The translations under genes were made by a program, and so were the position numbers. From Fibrobacterota bacterium (GTDB taxonomy: Bacteria > Fibrobacterota > Chitinivibrionia > Chitinivibrionales > JANQEN01): a stretch of DNA of 9,789 bases. Within the stretch, counting starts at the first letter, position 1. Every line of letters begins with the position of its first letter. Shown here piece after piece: positions 1 through 6,412 of this stretch. The notes beneath the pieces are model-generated. The model was not told the DNA's origin and did not search any database. It saw only the letters and a program-made list of their open reading frames with translations. Location: the NCBI GenBank assembly GCA_030619215.1, contig JAUXBV010000073.1:1-9789 (forward strand), written 5' to 3'.

Positions 1-289
1 CCTCCAGTATTTCCATTTCATCGTTGTCTTTTAATTTGTCAAAATGATTAACCATTGCTTTTTTACAATTATCAATTTTTGATATTATTTCGGATTCTTC
101 CAGGCCGTTTTTTTTAAGAACTCCCATAATTATCATCGGGTCTGTCATACCATTGTAATTTATTATCTCCACCGTAGTATCTATCCCATAGACCTCTTTT
201 ACAGCCCTGGAAAATGCAGCTTTATGGCCTGTTGCATTTGTTATCAGTGTTTTGTCAATGTCAAACAGTATAAGTTTTTTAATTTCCAT
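1..289 (-). CDS. HAD-family hydrolase (phosphatase-like), N-terminal part
   Basis: The gene starts at the ATG at 289-287 and runs off the left edge, leaving 96 codons. Residues 9-15 read FDIDKTL, the HAD motif I (DxDxT), with Asp10 as expected nucleophile and Asp12 as general acid. Lys13 replaces the more usual Gly. The next part, with NGMTDPMI around residues 49-56, looks like the helical C1 cap of phosphoglycolate-phosphatase-like HADs, which are cytoplasmic phosphomonoesterases. AGGA lies 6 bases before the ATG, which supports this start. It is 37 bp downstream of the Dph6-like gene on the same strand and is probably cotranscribed with it. Motifs II-IV lie outside the window, so the substrate cannot be inferred. 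Confidence 0.85.
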   Translation of the reverse strand, partial: MEIKKLILFDIDKTLITNATGHKAAFSRAVKEVYGIDTTVEIINYNGMTDPMIIMGVLKKNGLEESEIISKIDNCKKAMVNHFDKLKDNDEMEILE

Positions 290-326
290 TAATTATCCTG
301 TAGTAATTATTAATAAAATTAGCTCT

Positions 327-992
327 TTATTGTAGTAGCAAATCACAAAAATAGAAACGGTTATTCTTAAGGACTATTTCTCCTTTTGTATATTTTATCG
401 GCTTATTGAATATTGGCCCATCAAATACAAAGCTATGAAACTCTCCGTTTTCACCGCAGGGGTCAGCTTTGTCAGGTAAATCATCTAAAAAAAATTCATC
501 ATAGATTCTTCCGGCAAATGATTCGTCTAAAACGGTGTTGTCAACGCAGGTGATGATTGCTTTAAAATTATTTTGTATAAAGGTACTACTTAATTCCGTG
601 GTATTTTTATTCCATAAAGGGAATATCGCCTTCATTCCCACCTTTGCTAGATTCTTTTCTCTATACTCTCTAATACCCTGCAGGAAAATATCTCCAAATA
701 TCATAGATTTATATCCGGATGATAGGTACCTCTTCAGTACATTCTCCATCTGCCGGTCATATTTTTCATTTGAGCACTCTTTGGGGATATATACCTTTTC
801 AAGTGGAAGATTCAGGCTGTTTGCCTGTGCCTGGAGCAGTTCTTCTCTTACACCGTGCATGCTTATTCTTTTATAACCCTCCGTGACGGTTGTTAACAGA
901 GTAATGTCGTACCTGCCAATTTTATGAATTTCATGAAGAGCAAGGGCACTGTCTTTTCCGCCACTCCATCCTAATAGAACAGGTTCCTTCAT
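327..992 (-). CDS. Dph6-related PP-loop ATP pyrophosphatase (adenine nucleotide alpha-hydrolase)
   Basis: The 221-residue product has the PP-loop SGGKDS at residues 10-15. This binds the pyrophosphate of ATP in N-type ATP pyrophosphatases. Further family marks are FGDI at 99-102, FPLW at 124-127 and the C-terminal block from Asp177 to Pro193 containing GENGEFHSF. Together they are typical of the diphthine-ammonia ligase (Dph6, formerly DUF71/MJ0570) family at its normal length. The archaeal and eukaryotic enzyme amidates diphthine on elongation factor 2. Bacteria do not make diphthamide, so the substrate of this copy is unknown. The role as an ATP-dependent ligase or amidase is family inference. 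It follows the permease gene by 11 bp, and its weak ribosome binding site (AGAGA) lies at that junction, so translational coupling is likely. The protein is probably cytoplasmic. Confidence 0.88.
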   Translation of the reverse strand: MKEPVLLGWSGGKDSALALHEIHKIGRYDITLLTTVTEGYKRISMHGVREELLQAQANSLNLPLEKVYIPKECSNEKYDRQMENVLKRYLSSGYKSMIFGDIFLQGIREYREKNLAKVGMKAIFPLWNKNTTELSSTFIQNNFKAIITCVDNTVLDESFAGRIYDEFFLDDLPDKADPCGENGEFHSFVFDGPIFNKPIKYTKGEIVLKNNRFYFCDLLLQ

Positions 993-1003
993 TGAATATC
1001 TCT

Positions 1004-1531
1004 TTACATTTTAATTATGGTTTTACTTAGCAGGTTAGCTATTACCCCTGCTATGGGGGGAAATATAAATGTACTTGCCAATCTCAGAAGAGTAAATTTC
1101 CATCCGAGTATTCCAACTTCCATTGGCAGCCTTGCGACAGCCCATAAGGACCAGCTTGTTAAAAAAGCCACCATTGTTCCGGCGCTTGCACCTGAGTTTA
1201 CCAGCCCTGCAACAATCGGCAGGCTCACATAGGGTCCTCCCGGTGTTATACCCCCGGCAATTGTCCCGATAATTATTCCCCGGATGCCTGATTCCGTACC
1301 GATCCATTTTGATAACATGTCTTTGGGGAGCATTGTTTGGATAAGGCCTGCTAAAATAAATGCGAATAGTAATAATGGGAGTACTTGTATTAATAAATTG
1401 TAGCCTATTTTTAAACCTGCGATATTCTGGCCGTCACCTTTTACTGAAGATATCGTGAATAGTATGCCAGCCAGAATAGCCATTATTATGGTTGGTATTA
1501 ACATCTGAGATTTCCTTTTTGGTTTAGGCAT
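1004..1531 (-). CDS. Half-size ArsP/DUF318-like membrane permease
   Basis: The 175-residue protein is mostly hydrophobic. I count about five membrane segments, near residues 11-30, 44-66, 83-110, 115-133 and 147-168. The GITPGGP motif (94-100), followed by a Ser/Gly-rich helix, resembles the permease family that includes ArsP (PF03773). Members of that family usually have two such halves and 300 or more residues. This one has a single half and would need to dimerise. The substrate is unknown, and arsenic specificity should not be assumed. The start is uncertain. The chosen ATG has AAAGGA about 11 bases upstream. Met10 (codon 1504-1502) has AAGGA at 8 bases and could be the true start, but the basic stretch MPKPKRK fits an inside-facing N-terminus. 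It ends 11 bp before the Dph6-like gene. Confidence 0.75.
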   Translation of the reverse strand: MPKPKRKSQMLIPTIIMAILAGILFTISSVKGDGQNIAGLKIGYNLLIQVLPLLLFAFILAGLIQTMLPKDMLSKWIGTESGIRGIIIGTIAGGITPGGPYVSLPIVAGLVNSGASAGTMVAFLTSWSLWAVARLPMEVGILGWKFTLLRLASTFIFPPIAGVIANLLSKTIIKM

Positions 1532-1584
1532 TATTGCAAATGTCCTTTAATATCACTATTTGTTGTAAAAAGAAGTATGAATAT

Positions 1585-2613
1585 TTAAAATGTCAATTTC
1601 TTTTCTTTCCTGTTATTAAATAAGCTCCAATATAATTTATACCTTCTTTTTTTCATATCAAGAGCAAGCGACCAGACAGTTTTAATATGGGAGAGGTTCT
1701 GGCAGATACAGGAGTCGGTATCCGCGATAATTTTTATAACATCAGAAAATTGTAATTCTTCTTTGTAATGATTTATTCTTTGAATTGTTTCATAGTATCT
1801 TAAAAATGAGTTATGTTTTGGCCTGTGTATAAGAATAGTATCTTCAAGGGAAAGCTCCGGATCGACATAATGATTTGTCTGTAATAACAGTCTATTTTTA
1901 GGATAGAGTACTTTAAACCTTTTTGAGGTATGCTCAATAACAGCCATATTTCCATTTTTATCTGCAATGAAAAAGTTTTTAGGACAACATAAAGGAACTT
2001 TATCAAAAAGCTTTATTGCATCCTTGACGGTTGAACAGGTTTCCGCAATTTTTTTTGTTATATGAACGGAAGACAGGCCGTAAGAATATTTATCGTTAAA
2101 CGCGAAGGTGATTCCAATAAATAAGCCCTTATCATTAATTGCGTCGTCAACGGTATATACAAAGTGTTTGGGCTTTGCTTCTGCGACTCTTCCTATACCC
2201 ATGTCACTTACTGCTATAAAAGAGTTTCTTTGAGGGTTGACGACTTTATAAACCTGAAATACCTTTTCAATTGCAGGGTGCCAGTCGTAATTTCTGCCAA
2301 TGAAAACACCATTTTTATTCTTAATACCAAAGATGGTGCAGGCTTTTTCTGAGCTGATGAAATTATCATACCAGAAAATTTCTCCGGTTATAAATTTGTA
2401 TATCAGCTTGTTTTTATCAAGGTTGCCGGCTTCCGCAACCCCTTCATATTCTTCCAGTAGCTCAGGGTAAAACTTTTTGTAGACTTTAAGCTGGTTATCA
2501 AAAAGGGATTTATTAATCCTGATCTTCTTTACATCCAGGCCATTTGAACGGTAGATTTGACCCAGTTGTTTTCCTATTTCACTAAAGGTGCCCTTAAAGG
2601 TATTAATTTTCAT
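1585..2613 (-). CDS. C45-type Ntn-hydrolase (AAT / linear amide hydrolase family)
   Basis: The 342-residue protein has the outline of peptidase family C45, the acyl-CoA:6-aminopenicillanate acyltransferase fold. An N-terminal GTFSEIGKQLG block (residues 8-18) is followed by Ala91-Cys92-Thr93, GRNYDW (106-111) and QTNHY (245-249). In this family precursor cleavage frees the Cys, here Cys92, as the N-terminal nucleophile. It then hydrolyses or transfers linear amides. No signal peptide is seen, so it is probably cytoplasmic. The substrate is unknown. AGAGGG directly abuts the ATG with no spacer, which is unusual. No other in-frame ATG lies near, and the N-terminal family block begins within ten residues, so the start is kept. 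It is the first gene of the minus-strand run, 53 bp before the permease gene, and codes at visibly low G+C. Confidence 0.82.
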   Translation of the reverse strand: MKINTFKGTFSEIGKQLGQIYRSNGLDVKKIRINKSLFDNQLKVYKKFYPELLEEYEGVAEAGNLDKNKLIYKFITGEIFWYDNFISSEKACTIFGIKNKNGVFIGRNYDWHPAIEKVFQVYKVVNPQRNSFIAVSDMGIGRVAEAKPKHFVYTVDDAINDKGLFIGITFAFNDKYSYGLSSVHITKKIAETCSTVKDAIKLFDKVPLCCPKNFFIADKNGNMAVIEHTSKRFKVLYPKNRLLLQTNHYVDPELSLEDTILIHRPKHNSFLRYYETIQRINHYKEELQFSDVIKIIADTDSCICQNLSHIKTVWSLALDMKKRRYKLYWSLFNNRKEKKLTF

Positions 2614-2663
2614 CCCTCTATATATCCATATAATTATTTGTTTGAATGTATTTTCTCTTTTTG

Positions 2664-2674
2664 AGGTAATACCT
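2664..2674. promoter_or_regulatory. Small perfect palindrome AGGTAATACCT in a divergent intergenic region
   Basis: The 11-base sequence AGGTA-A-TACCT is a perfect odd palindrome. It lies 50 bp upstream of the C45-type gene and 147 bp upstream of the peptidase gene, between two divergent genes. That position suits an operator, but one short AT-rich palindrome could be chance. No convincing -35/-10 pair was found beside it. Confidence 0.2.
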
Positions 2675-2820
2675 AAAAATAGTTTTGGAAATTCTACCGG
2701 GAGTCGGAGTACCTGCTTTTTTTATCCATAATCTTTTTTGAGTTTATCAATTTCATACCCCTTCACATTAATAATATTTTATAGTATTTGAATGAGTAAC
2801 CTTTCATTAAGGAATTCATT

Positions 2821-4494
2821 ATGGTGAATAGATATCGCTTTTTCTTTATACTCTTATCAATGGTGGTTTTTATGAGTTGTCAGGATGAACCTATGGATGA
2901 TAAAGCTCCTATATCTTATGTCAAAGCCGAGCTGGCTAAACTTGCCCCGGTCGAGCTCAAATGCGACATTTCCCATCTTTCCGAATCAGACCGGGCATGC
3001 CTTGCAAAATTGATAGAAGCGGCAAAGCTTATAGATCAACTCTTTCTGCTTCAGGTAAATCCGAGAAACCCTGAATTGCTGAGTGAGCTTAGGAAGGTGG
3101 AGGACTCAACCGCCCAGTACTATCTGGATCTGTTTAACATCATGTTCGGGCCATGGAACCGTATTGATCGCGATAAGCCGTTTATAAAAAATGCTTCAAA
3201 GCCTGCCGGAGCCGGGTATTATCCCCTTGACATGAGCAAGGAGGAATTTGAAAAAGCAATAAAAGATAAGCCGGATCGTGAAAAGGAATTTAGAAGTGGC
3301 TTTACCGCTATCCAACGAATCGAAGGGAGATTGAGGGCTGTTCCCTATCACGAAGCATATAAGCCGCTGCCGCAACAGGTCAGCAAGTTGCTGAAGGAAG
3401 CTGCGGCATTAACCGAAGACGCAACTCTGAAAAAGTACCTTCAGCTTCGTGCAGGGGCCTTTCTGACTGACGATTACTTTGAAAGCGATACTTCATGGAT
3501 GGATCTGGCGGGTGATATAGAGGTGGTTATCGGCCCTTACGAAGTGTACGAAGATGAGCTGTTCAATTATAAAACGGCTTATGAGGCCTTCCTGTGTGTG
3601 GTTGACCATCAGGAAAGTGAGAAGCTGATGACCGTGACCAGGTATCTCAGTGAAATGGAGTCTGCTTTGCCAATACCGCATCAGTATAAAAATATGAACA
3701 GAGGCTTATCCTCTCCGATAAAAGTGGTGCAGGAGATTTTTTCAGCGGGTGATACGAAAGCCGGTGTACAGACCATAGCGTTTAACCTGCCAAACGACGA
3801 GAGGGTGCGGGAAGCAAAGGGTTCAAAAAAGGTAATGCTTAAGAACGTTGCCCAGGCAAAGTTTGAAAAGTGCTGGATCCCCATTGTAAATACCATTTTA
3901 GCCCCTACTCCACTGAAGCACGTCTCTTTTGACTCTTACTATAACCATATACTCATGCATGAGATGAGCCATGGCCTCGGTCCCGGCCTGATTACCATGC
4001 CGGACGGAAGCAAGATGGAGGTGGCTAAAGCCCTGAAGGAGGTTTATACCGTAATTGAAGAGTGTAAGGCCGATGTTCTCGGTATTCTTAACATGAAGTT
4101 TCTTATGGACAAAGGGGTATTTTCGAAAGAGGATGAATACTCGATGTATGCCAGCTACCTGGGCGGTATGCTGCGCTCTATTCGTTTCGGCATTGACGAA
4201 GCGCATGGAGGCGGTGTGGCGATTCAGTTCAATTACTGCTTTGACAAAGGCGCATTCAAGACATATCCGGACGGTAAACTGGATTTTGATGAAGAAAAAA
4301 TTTTACCCACACTCACAGAGCTCGCCAATAAAATCTTACTCTTTCAGGCGAGAGGCGACTATAAAGGCGCGAAAGAATTTATAAAAAAATACAGGGTAAT
4401 GACGCCGCTGATGCAGAAATATGTTGATATGCTTAAAGATATTCCGATTGATATTAGACCAAGTTATCCAATAATAAAAGATATTGGGAAATAA
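2821..4494 (+). CDS. M49 (dipeptidyl-peptidase III-like) zinc peptidase lipoprotein
   Basis: This is a 557-residue exported protein. Residues 1-20 form a lipoprotein signal with VFMSC before acylated Cys20. Gln follows the Cys, which would predict outer-membrane sorting under the E. coli Lol rule. The zinc site is HEMSH at 380-384 plus EECKAD at 413-418. By analogy with dipeptidyl-peptidase III, His380, His384 and Glu414 should bind zinc and Glu381 should be catalytic. Classical DPP III has the longer HELLGH, whereas this copy has the five-residue form. The block GPYEVYEDELF (238-248) is another family mark. It probably removes dipeptides from peptides outside the cytoplasm, but activity is inferred. 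AAGGA with a 7-base spacer supports the ATG. The gene has higher G+C than its neighbours and converges on the small secreted-protein gene. Confidence 0.85.
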   Translation: MVNRYRFFFILLSMVVFMSCQDEPMDDKAPISYVKAELAKLAPVELKCDISHLSESDRACLAKLIEAAKLIDQLFLLQVNPRNPELLSELRKVEDSTAQYYLDLFNIMFGPWNRIDRDKPFIKNASKPAGAGYYPLDMSKEEFEKAIKDKPDREKEFRSGFTAIQRIEGRLRAVPYHEAYKPLPQQVSKLLKEAAALTEDATLKKYLQLRAGAFLTDDYFESDTSWMDLAGDIEVVIGPYEVYEDELFNYKTAYEAFLCVVDHQESEKLMTVTRYLSEMESALPIPHQYKNMNRGLSSPIKVVQEIFSAGDTKAGVQTIAFNLPNDERVREAKGSKKVMLKNVAQAKFEKCWIPIVNTILAPTPLKHVSFDSYYNHILMHEMSHGLGPGLITMPDGSKMEVAKALKEVYTVIEECKADVLGILNMKFLMDKGVFSKEDEYSMYASYLGGMLRSIRFGIDEAHGGGVAIQFNYCFDKGAFKTYPDGKLDFDEEKILPTLTELANKILLFQARGDYKGAKEFIKKYRVMTPLMQKYVDMLKDIPIDIRPSYPIIKDIGK

Positions 4495-4498
4495 TTAA

Positions 4499-4711
4499 TT
4501 AGTTTACCAGATTAGGAAAATGATAGTTTTCCAGCAGGGTGTAAAGCTCCGGAGGTGGGGTTATGGAAGGCTTATTAAGTTCTGCGGCTGATTCTTCCAG
4601 ATTAAAACTTAATAGCGAGTCCATGTCTTGCTCTTGGGAATAAAGCCTGTTAGCAAGAAATAATATTCCGAAGAATATACACACTGATAATAGCATGTTT
4701 TTCTTTCGCAT
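4499..4711 (-). CDS. Small secreted protein of unknown function
   Basis: The 70-residue product starts with a clear Sec signal. Arg2-Lys4 is followed by a hydrophobic stretch at about residues 7-20, with likely cleavage near Leu23-Ser25 before QEQD. The mature part is only about 45 residues, acidic at first (DMDSLLSFNLEES), then Pro-rich (ITPPPEL). It has no Cys and no lipobox. The AAAGGGG ribosome binding site, 8 bases before the ATG, and the well-formed signal make this a real gene rather than a shadow. Its stop lies 4 bp from the stop of the peptidase gene, so the two converge. I do not recognise a family. It could be a periplasmic peptide, a partner of the peptidase, or a shortened remnant. 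Confidence 0.65.
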   Translation of the reverse strand: MRKKNMLLSVCIFFGILFLANRLYSQEQDMDSLLSFNLEESAAELNKPSITPPPELYTLLENYHFPNLVN

Positions 4712-4750
4712 TTATTATTCCCCTTTAAATAGTTCGAGAATTAAACATCA

Positions 4751-4763
4751 CAGGTATCTCCTG
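4751..4763. promoter_or_regulatory. Short inverted repeat CAGG-N5-CCTG upstream of the small secreted-protein gene
   Basis: CAGG and CCTG flank a 5-base centre about 40 bp upstream of the minus-strand start at 4711. It could be an operator half-site pair or a small hairpin in the leader. It is too short to be sure. Confidence 0.18.
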
Positions 4764-4865
4764 AAACATCTATATTTTATTGTTGAGTTAATTGGGTGGA
4801 CGACATGCGCATAAGTAACTTTATTCAAAATTCAAATGTTAGTGAGGTTATGCGGTTTATGTTTC

Positions 4866-4895
4866 TTAACAGTGAAATTTTTAGTAAAATTTAAT
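4866..4895 (+). promoter_or_regulatory. Sigma-70-like promoter of the bactofilin-methyltransferase unit
   Basis: TTAACA (4866-4871) matches the -35 consensus TTGACA at five of six bases. After 18 bases, TTTAAT (4890-4895) matches TATAAT at five of six. The predicted start near 4902 would give a leader of about 25 bases that includes the AAAGGAG ribosome binding site at 4914-4920. The match is good, but an AT-rich background makes chance hits possible. Confidence 0.5.
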
Positions 4896-4927
4896 TTTCA
4901 TCATACTTTACCGAAAGGAGTGCTGTT

Positions 4928-5446
4928 ATGTTAAGAAAGCAAAAAGACGAATTTGAACGGAATAACCAAGAATATCAGTTGCCATCAAAACAAGAATCGT
5001 TTACAGGAGGTGTTTCAGATAATGAGAAGACGGTAATCGGCGAGCATATTTCAATAGATGGCACGGTTCGTGCCAAAGAGGATCTGATAATTCAGGGATC
5101 CTTAAAAGGCGCAATGGAACTTGACAAACATCATATTACCATTGGCCATAAGGGAAAGGTTGAGGCCGACATTCAAGCTGAAAATATAACTATCAGCGGT
5201 ACATTGAATGGTAATGTTACCGTACATGGAAAAGTTGAAATTACCAAGGAGGCTAATTTTACCGGAACGATAAAGGCTAAAAGTATTGCAATCGAAGATG
5301 GCGCCTATATCAAAGCTTCCATAGAAATGCAGCGTGAAGAAGATAAAAAACCGAAACCTGTCGCCAAACGCCCCATCGATGCAGTAGTAATTGCCCAGGA
5401 AACAACAAAGGCAGTATCAGAAAATAAGGTGCCCGTAGGACAATAG
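4928..5446 (+). CDS. Bactofilin (polymer-forming cytoskeletal protein)
   Basis: The 172-residue protein is of usual size for bactofilins (PF04519, formerly DUF583). A disordered, charged N-terminus of about 33 residues leads into the right-handed beta-helix at about 34-136. There, short strands with turn Gly residues repeat (ISIDGTVRAKEDLIIQGSLKG, ITISGTLNGNVTVHGKVEI as approximate units). A basic, Pro-containing tail (KPKPVAKRP near 141-149) follows. Bactofilins assemble without nucleotide into filaments, usually at the inner face of the cytoplasmic membrane. There they position cell-wall enzymes or appendage and stalk machinery. AAAGGAG with a 7-base spacer fixes the start. A good promoter lies just upstream, and a methyltransferase-like gene follows after 3 bp, so the two are one operon. 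Confidence 0.93.
   Translation: MLRKQKDEFERNNQEYQLPSKQESFTGGVSDNEKTVIGEHISIDGTVRAKEDLIIQGSLKGAMELDKHHITIGHKGKVEADIQAENITISGTLNGNVTVHGKVEITKEANFTGTIKAKSIAIEDGAYIKASIEMQREEDKKPKPVAKRPIDAVVIAQETTKAVSENKVPVGQ
5437..5440 (+). promoter_or_regulatory. Ribosome binding site deciding the TTG start at 5450
   Basis: AGGA lies inside the last codons of the bactofilin gene, 9 bases before TTG 5450-5452. The next in-frame ATG (5522) would remove 24 residues and has no good binding site, so the TTG is preferred. Confidence 0.5.
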
Positions 5447-5449
5447 CAC

Positions 5450-6043
5450 TTGGCTACTCTGACGGAGCAAAACGAACGTATCCATACTGTCATTCACAAT
5501 GCCAACATTTATTCGAGCAGAATGATGCGTTCGTATATATCATGGCTTTCTAAACGAAGAAACGCCTGCATACTTGATCTTGGGCCGGTGTGCGACGATA
5601 CCGTTAACTTTTTTCTTCCCCACGTAAAAAAAATATTTTTATACGATGTGTTTTTACGTCTCAGCCGGCACCAGGACACACATACGGTCTTACAGAATCT
5701 TGACTATAAGCCAAATAGTTTTGATGCAATTCACCTCTGGGACCTGATCAACCATCTTGAAAGTAACAATACATCTTTATTATTAAAAGTATGCTATTCT
5801 CTGTTAAAACCAGGTGGTTCAGTTATTATCACTGCATATGATGAATTCAAAAATCGTATCCCTCTCAATTCATTTGCTGTTAATAAAAATTATCAGGTGG
5901 TTCTTCGACCTCAGCATCACTTGGATCTCCCATATTTCCATCGTAATAACAGGGATATTAGCCTTATTATGAGTCAATTTAATCTCTGCAATTCCTATGT
6001 ATATAAATGTGGTGTTCGTGAGTTTTATTTTCGGAGGGATTGA
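5450..6043 (+). CDS. Class I SAM-dependent methyltransferase-like protein
   Basis: The 197-residue protein shows the class I methyltransferase order. The motif I region is CILDLGPVCDD (40-50), the acidic residue after strand 2 is Asp66 (FLYDVF), the post-strand-4 region is FDAIHLWDLINHL (91-103), and motif VI is LLKPGGSVII (118-127). Motif I lacks the usual GxGxG and reads DLGPVCDD, so SAM binding may be modified or the protein may be non-catalytic. The start is a TTG 3 bp after the bactofilin stop, with AGGA inside the end of the bactofilin gene, so translation is probably coupled. That arrangement suggests a role with the bactofilin filament, but no target is visible. It is probably cytoplasmic. 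The C-terminal 60 residues match nothing I recognise. Confidence 0.72.
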   Translation: MATLTEQNERIHTVIHNANIYSSRMMRSYISWLSKRRNACILDLGPVCDDTVNFFLPHVKKIFLYDVFLRLSRHQDTHTVLQNLDYKPNSFDAIHLWDLINHLESNNTSLLLKVCYSLLKPGGSVIITAYDEFKNRIPLNSFAVNKNYQVVLRPQHHLDLPYFHRNNRDISLIMSQFNLCNSYVYKCGVREFYFRRD

Positions 6044-6142
6044 ATTGTTTCAAGGTGAGTATAACCGGATGGCATGCTCTCTTATTCGCCTATCCATTTG
6101 AGTCCATTTTTTCTAACAATCAGTATATATGGCGGCAATATT

Positions 6143-6254
6143 AGTACCTTAGAAATTATTTTCGTGTTTTTTTTACCCTGAAGGGTATAAGAGCTACTAA
6201 GAAATGAATTTCTAAGTATCTCTTTATGGCAGAAAATAATTTCGTGAAGGTACT
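6143..6254. repeat. Nested inverted repeat with two internal hairpins
   Basis: The outer arms are 6143-6163 and 6232-6254. The 12-base core GAAATTATTTTC (6152-6163) pairs with GAAAATAATTTC (6232-6243). AGTACCTT (6143-6150) pairs with AAGGTACT (6247-6254). Only a 1-versus-3-base internal loop interrupts 20 pairs. Inside sit TACCCT-GA-AGGGTA (6174-6187) and a second hairpin at 6189-6224. The second pairs AAGAG with CTCTT, then TACT with AGTA, then AGAAAT with ATTTCT, with two mismatches. The layout is a closed multi-branch structure. It could be a structured RNA, a leader element of the DUF362 operon, or a miniature transposable element. No target-site duplication was seen. Confidence 0.6.
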
Positions 6255-6255
6255 T

Positions 6256-6272
6256 ATCCAGTTTATCTGGGT
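6256..6272 (+). repeat. Small hairpin ATCCAG-TTTAT-CTGGGT
   Basis: Six pairs (one G-U) enclose a TTTAT loop immediately after the right arm of the larger inverted repeat. It may be a third stem of the same folded element. No T tract follows, so it is not an evident terminator. Confidence 0.4.
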
Positions 6273-6412
6273 TAGGTAGGTATAACTTATTAATTTTATA
6301 ATCATTGGCAACTTATTACCCTTTAATTGGCGCATATATATCTTAAATAAATAGCTTATAAAAATTACTTATCTAAAAAGCGTGAGTCTATCTTTTCAGG
6401 GGGGAGTGTAAT

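Larger units (their letters stand above)
6044..6412. other. Gene-free interval with folded-RNA or palindromic structure
   Basis: The 369 bp between the methyltransferase and DUF362 genes hold no open frame that I would call a gene. The main content is the nested inverted repeat at 6143-6254 and a further hairpin at 6256-6272. An imperfect stem at 6067-6095 (GGAT/GGC pairing GCC/ATCC, one bulge) precedes a six-T run at 6107-6112. It could be a weak terminator for the bactofilin unit, but the T run lies too far from it to call. From about 6290 the sequence is very AT-rich and probably carries the promoter of the next operon. I could not settle on one -35/-10 pair. Confidence 0.6.

Noticed and set aside
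2771..2790. AT-rich boxes (TATTTT, TATAGT) as -10 elements for the peptidase gene.
   Set aside because: No -35 hexamer at acceptable spacing matches well enough, and such boxes are common by chance in this base composition.
4805..4894. 29-codon open frame with GGTGG upstream, ending just before the bactofilin gene.
   Set aside because: The likely bactofilin promoter overlaps its 3' end, so the frame would lie upstream of that transcript. The peptide has no recognisable signal or composition. It remains possible but unsupported.
6067..6112. Imperfect stem followed by a six-T run as terminator of the bactofilin-methyltransferase unit.
   Set aside because: The stem has a bulge and a 14-base loop, and the T run starts 11 bases after it.
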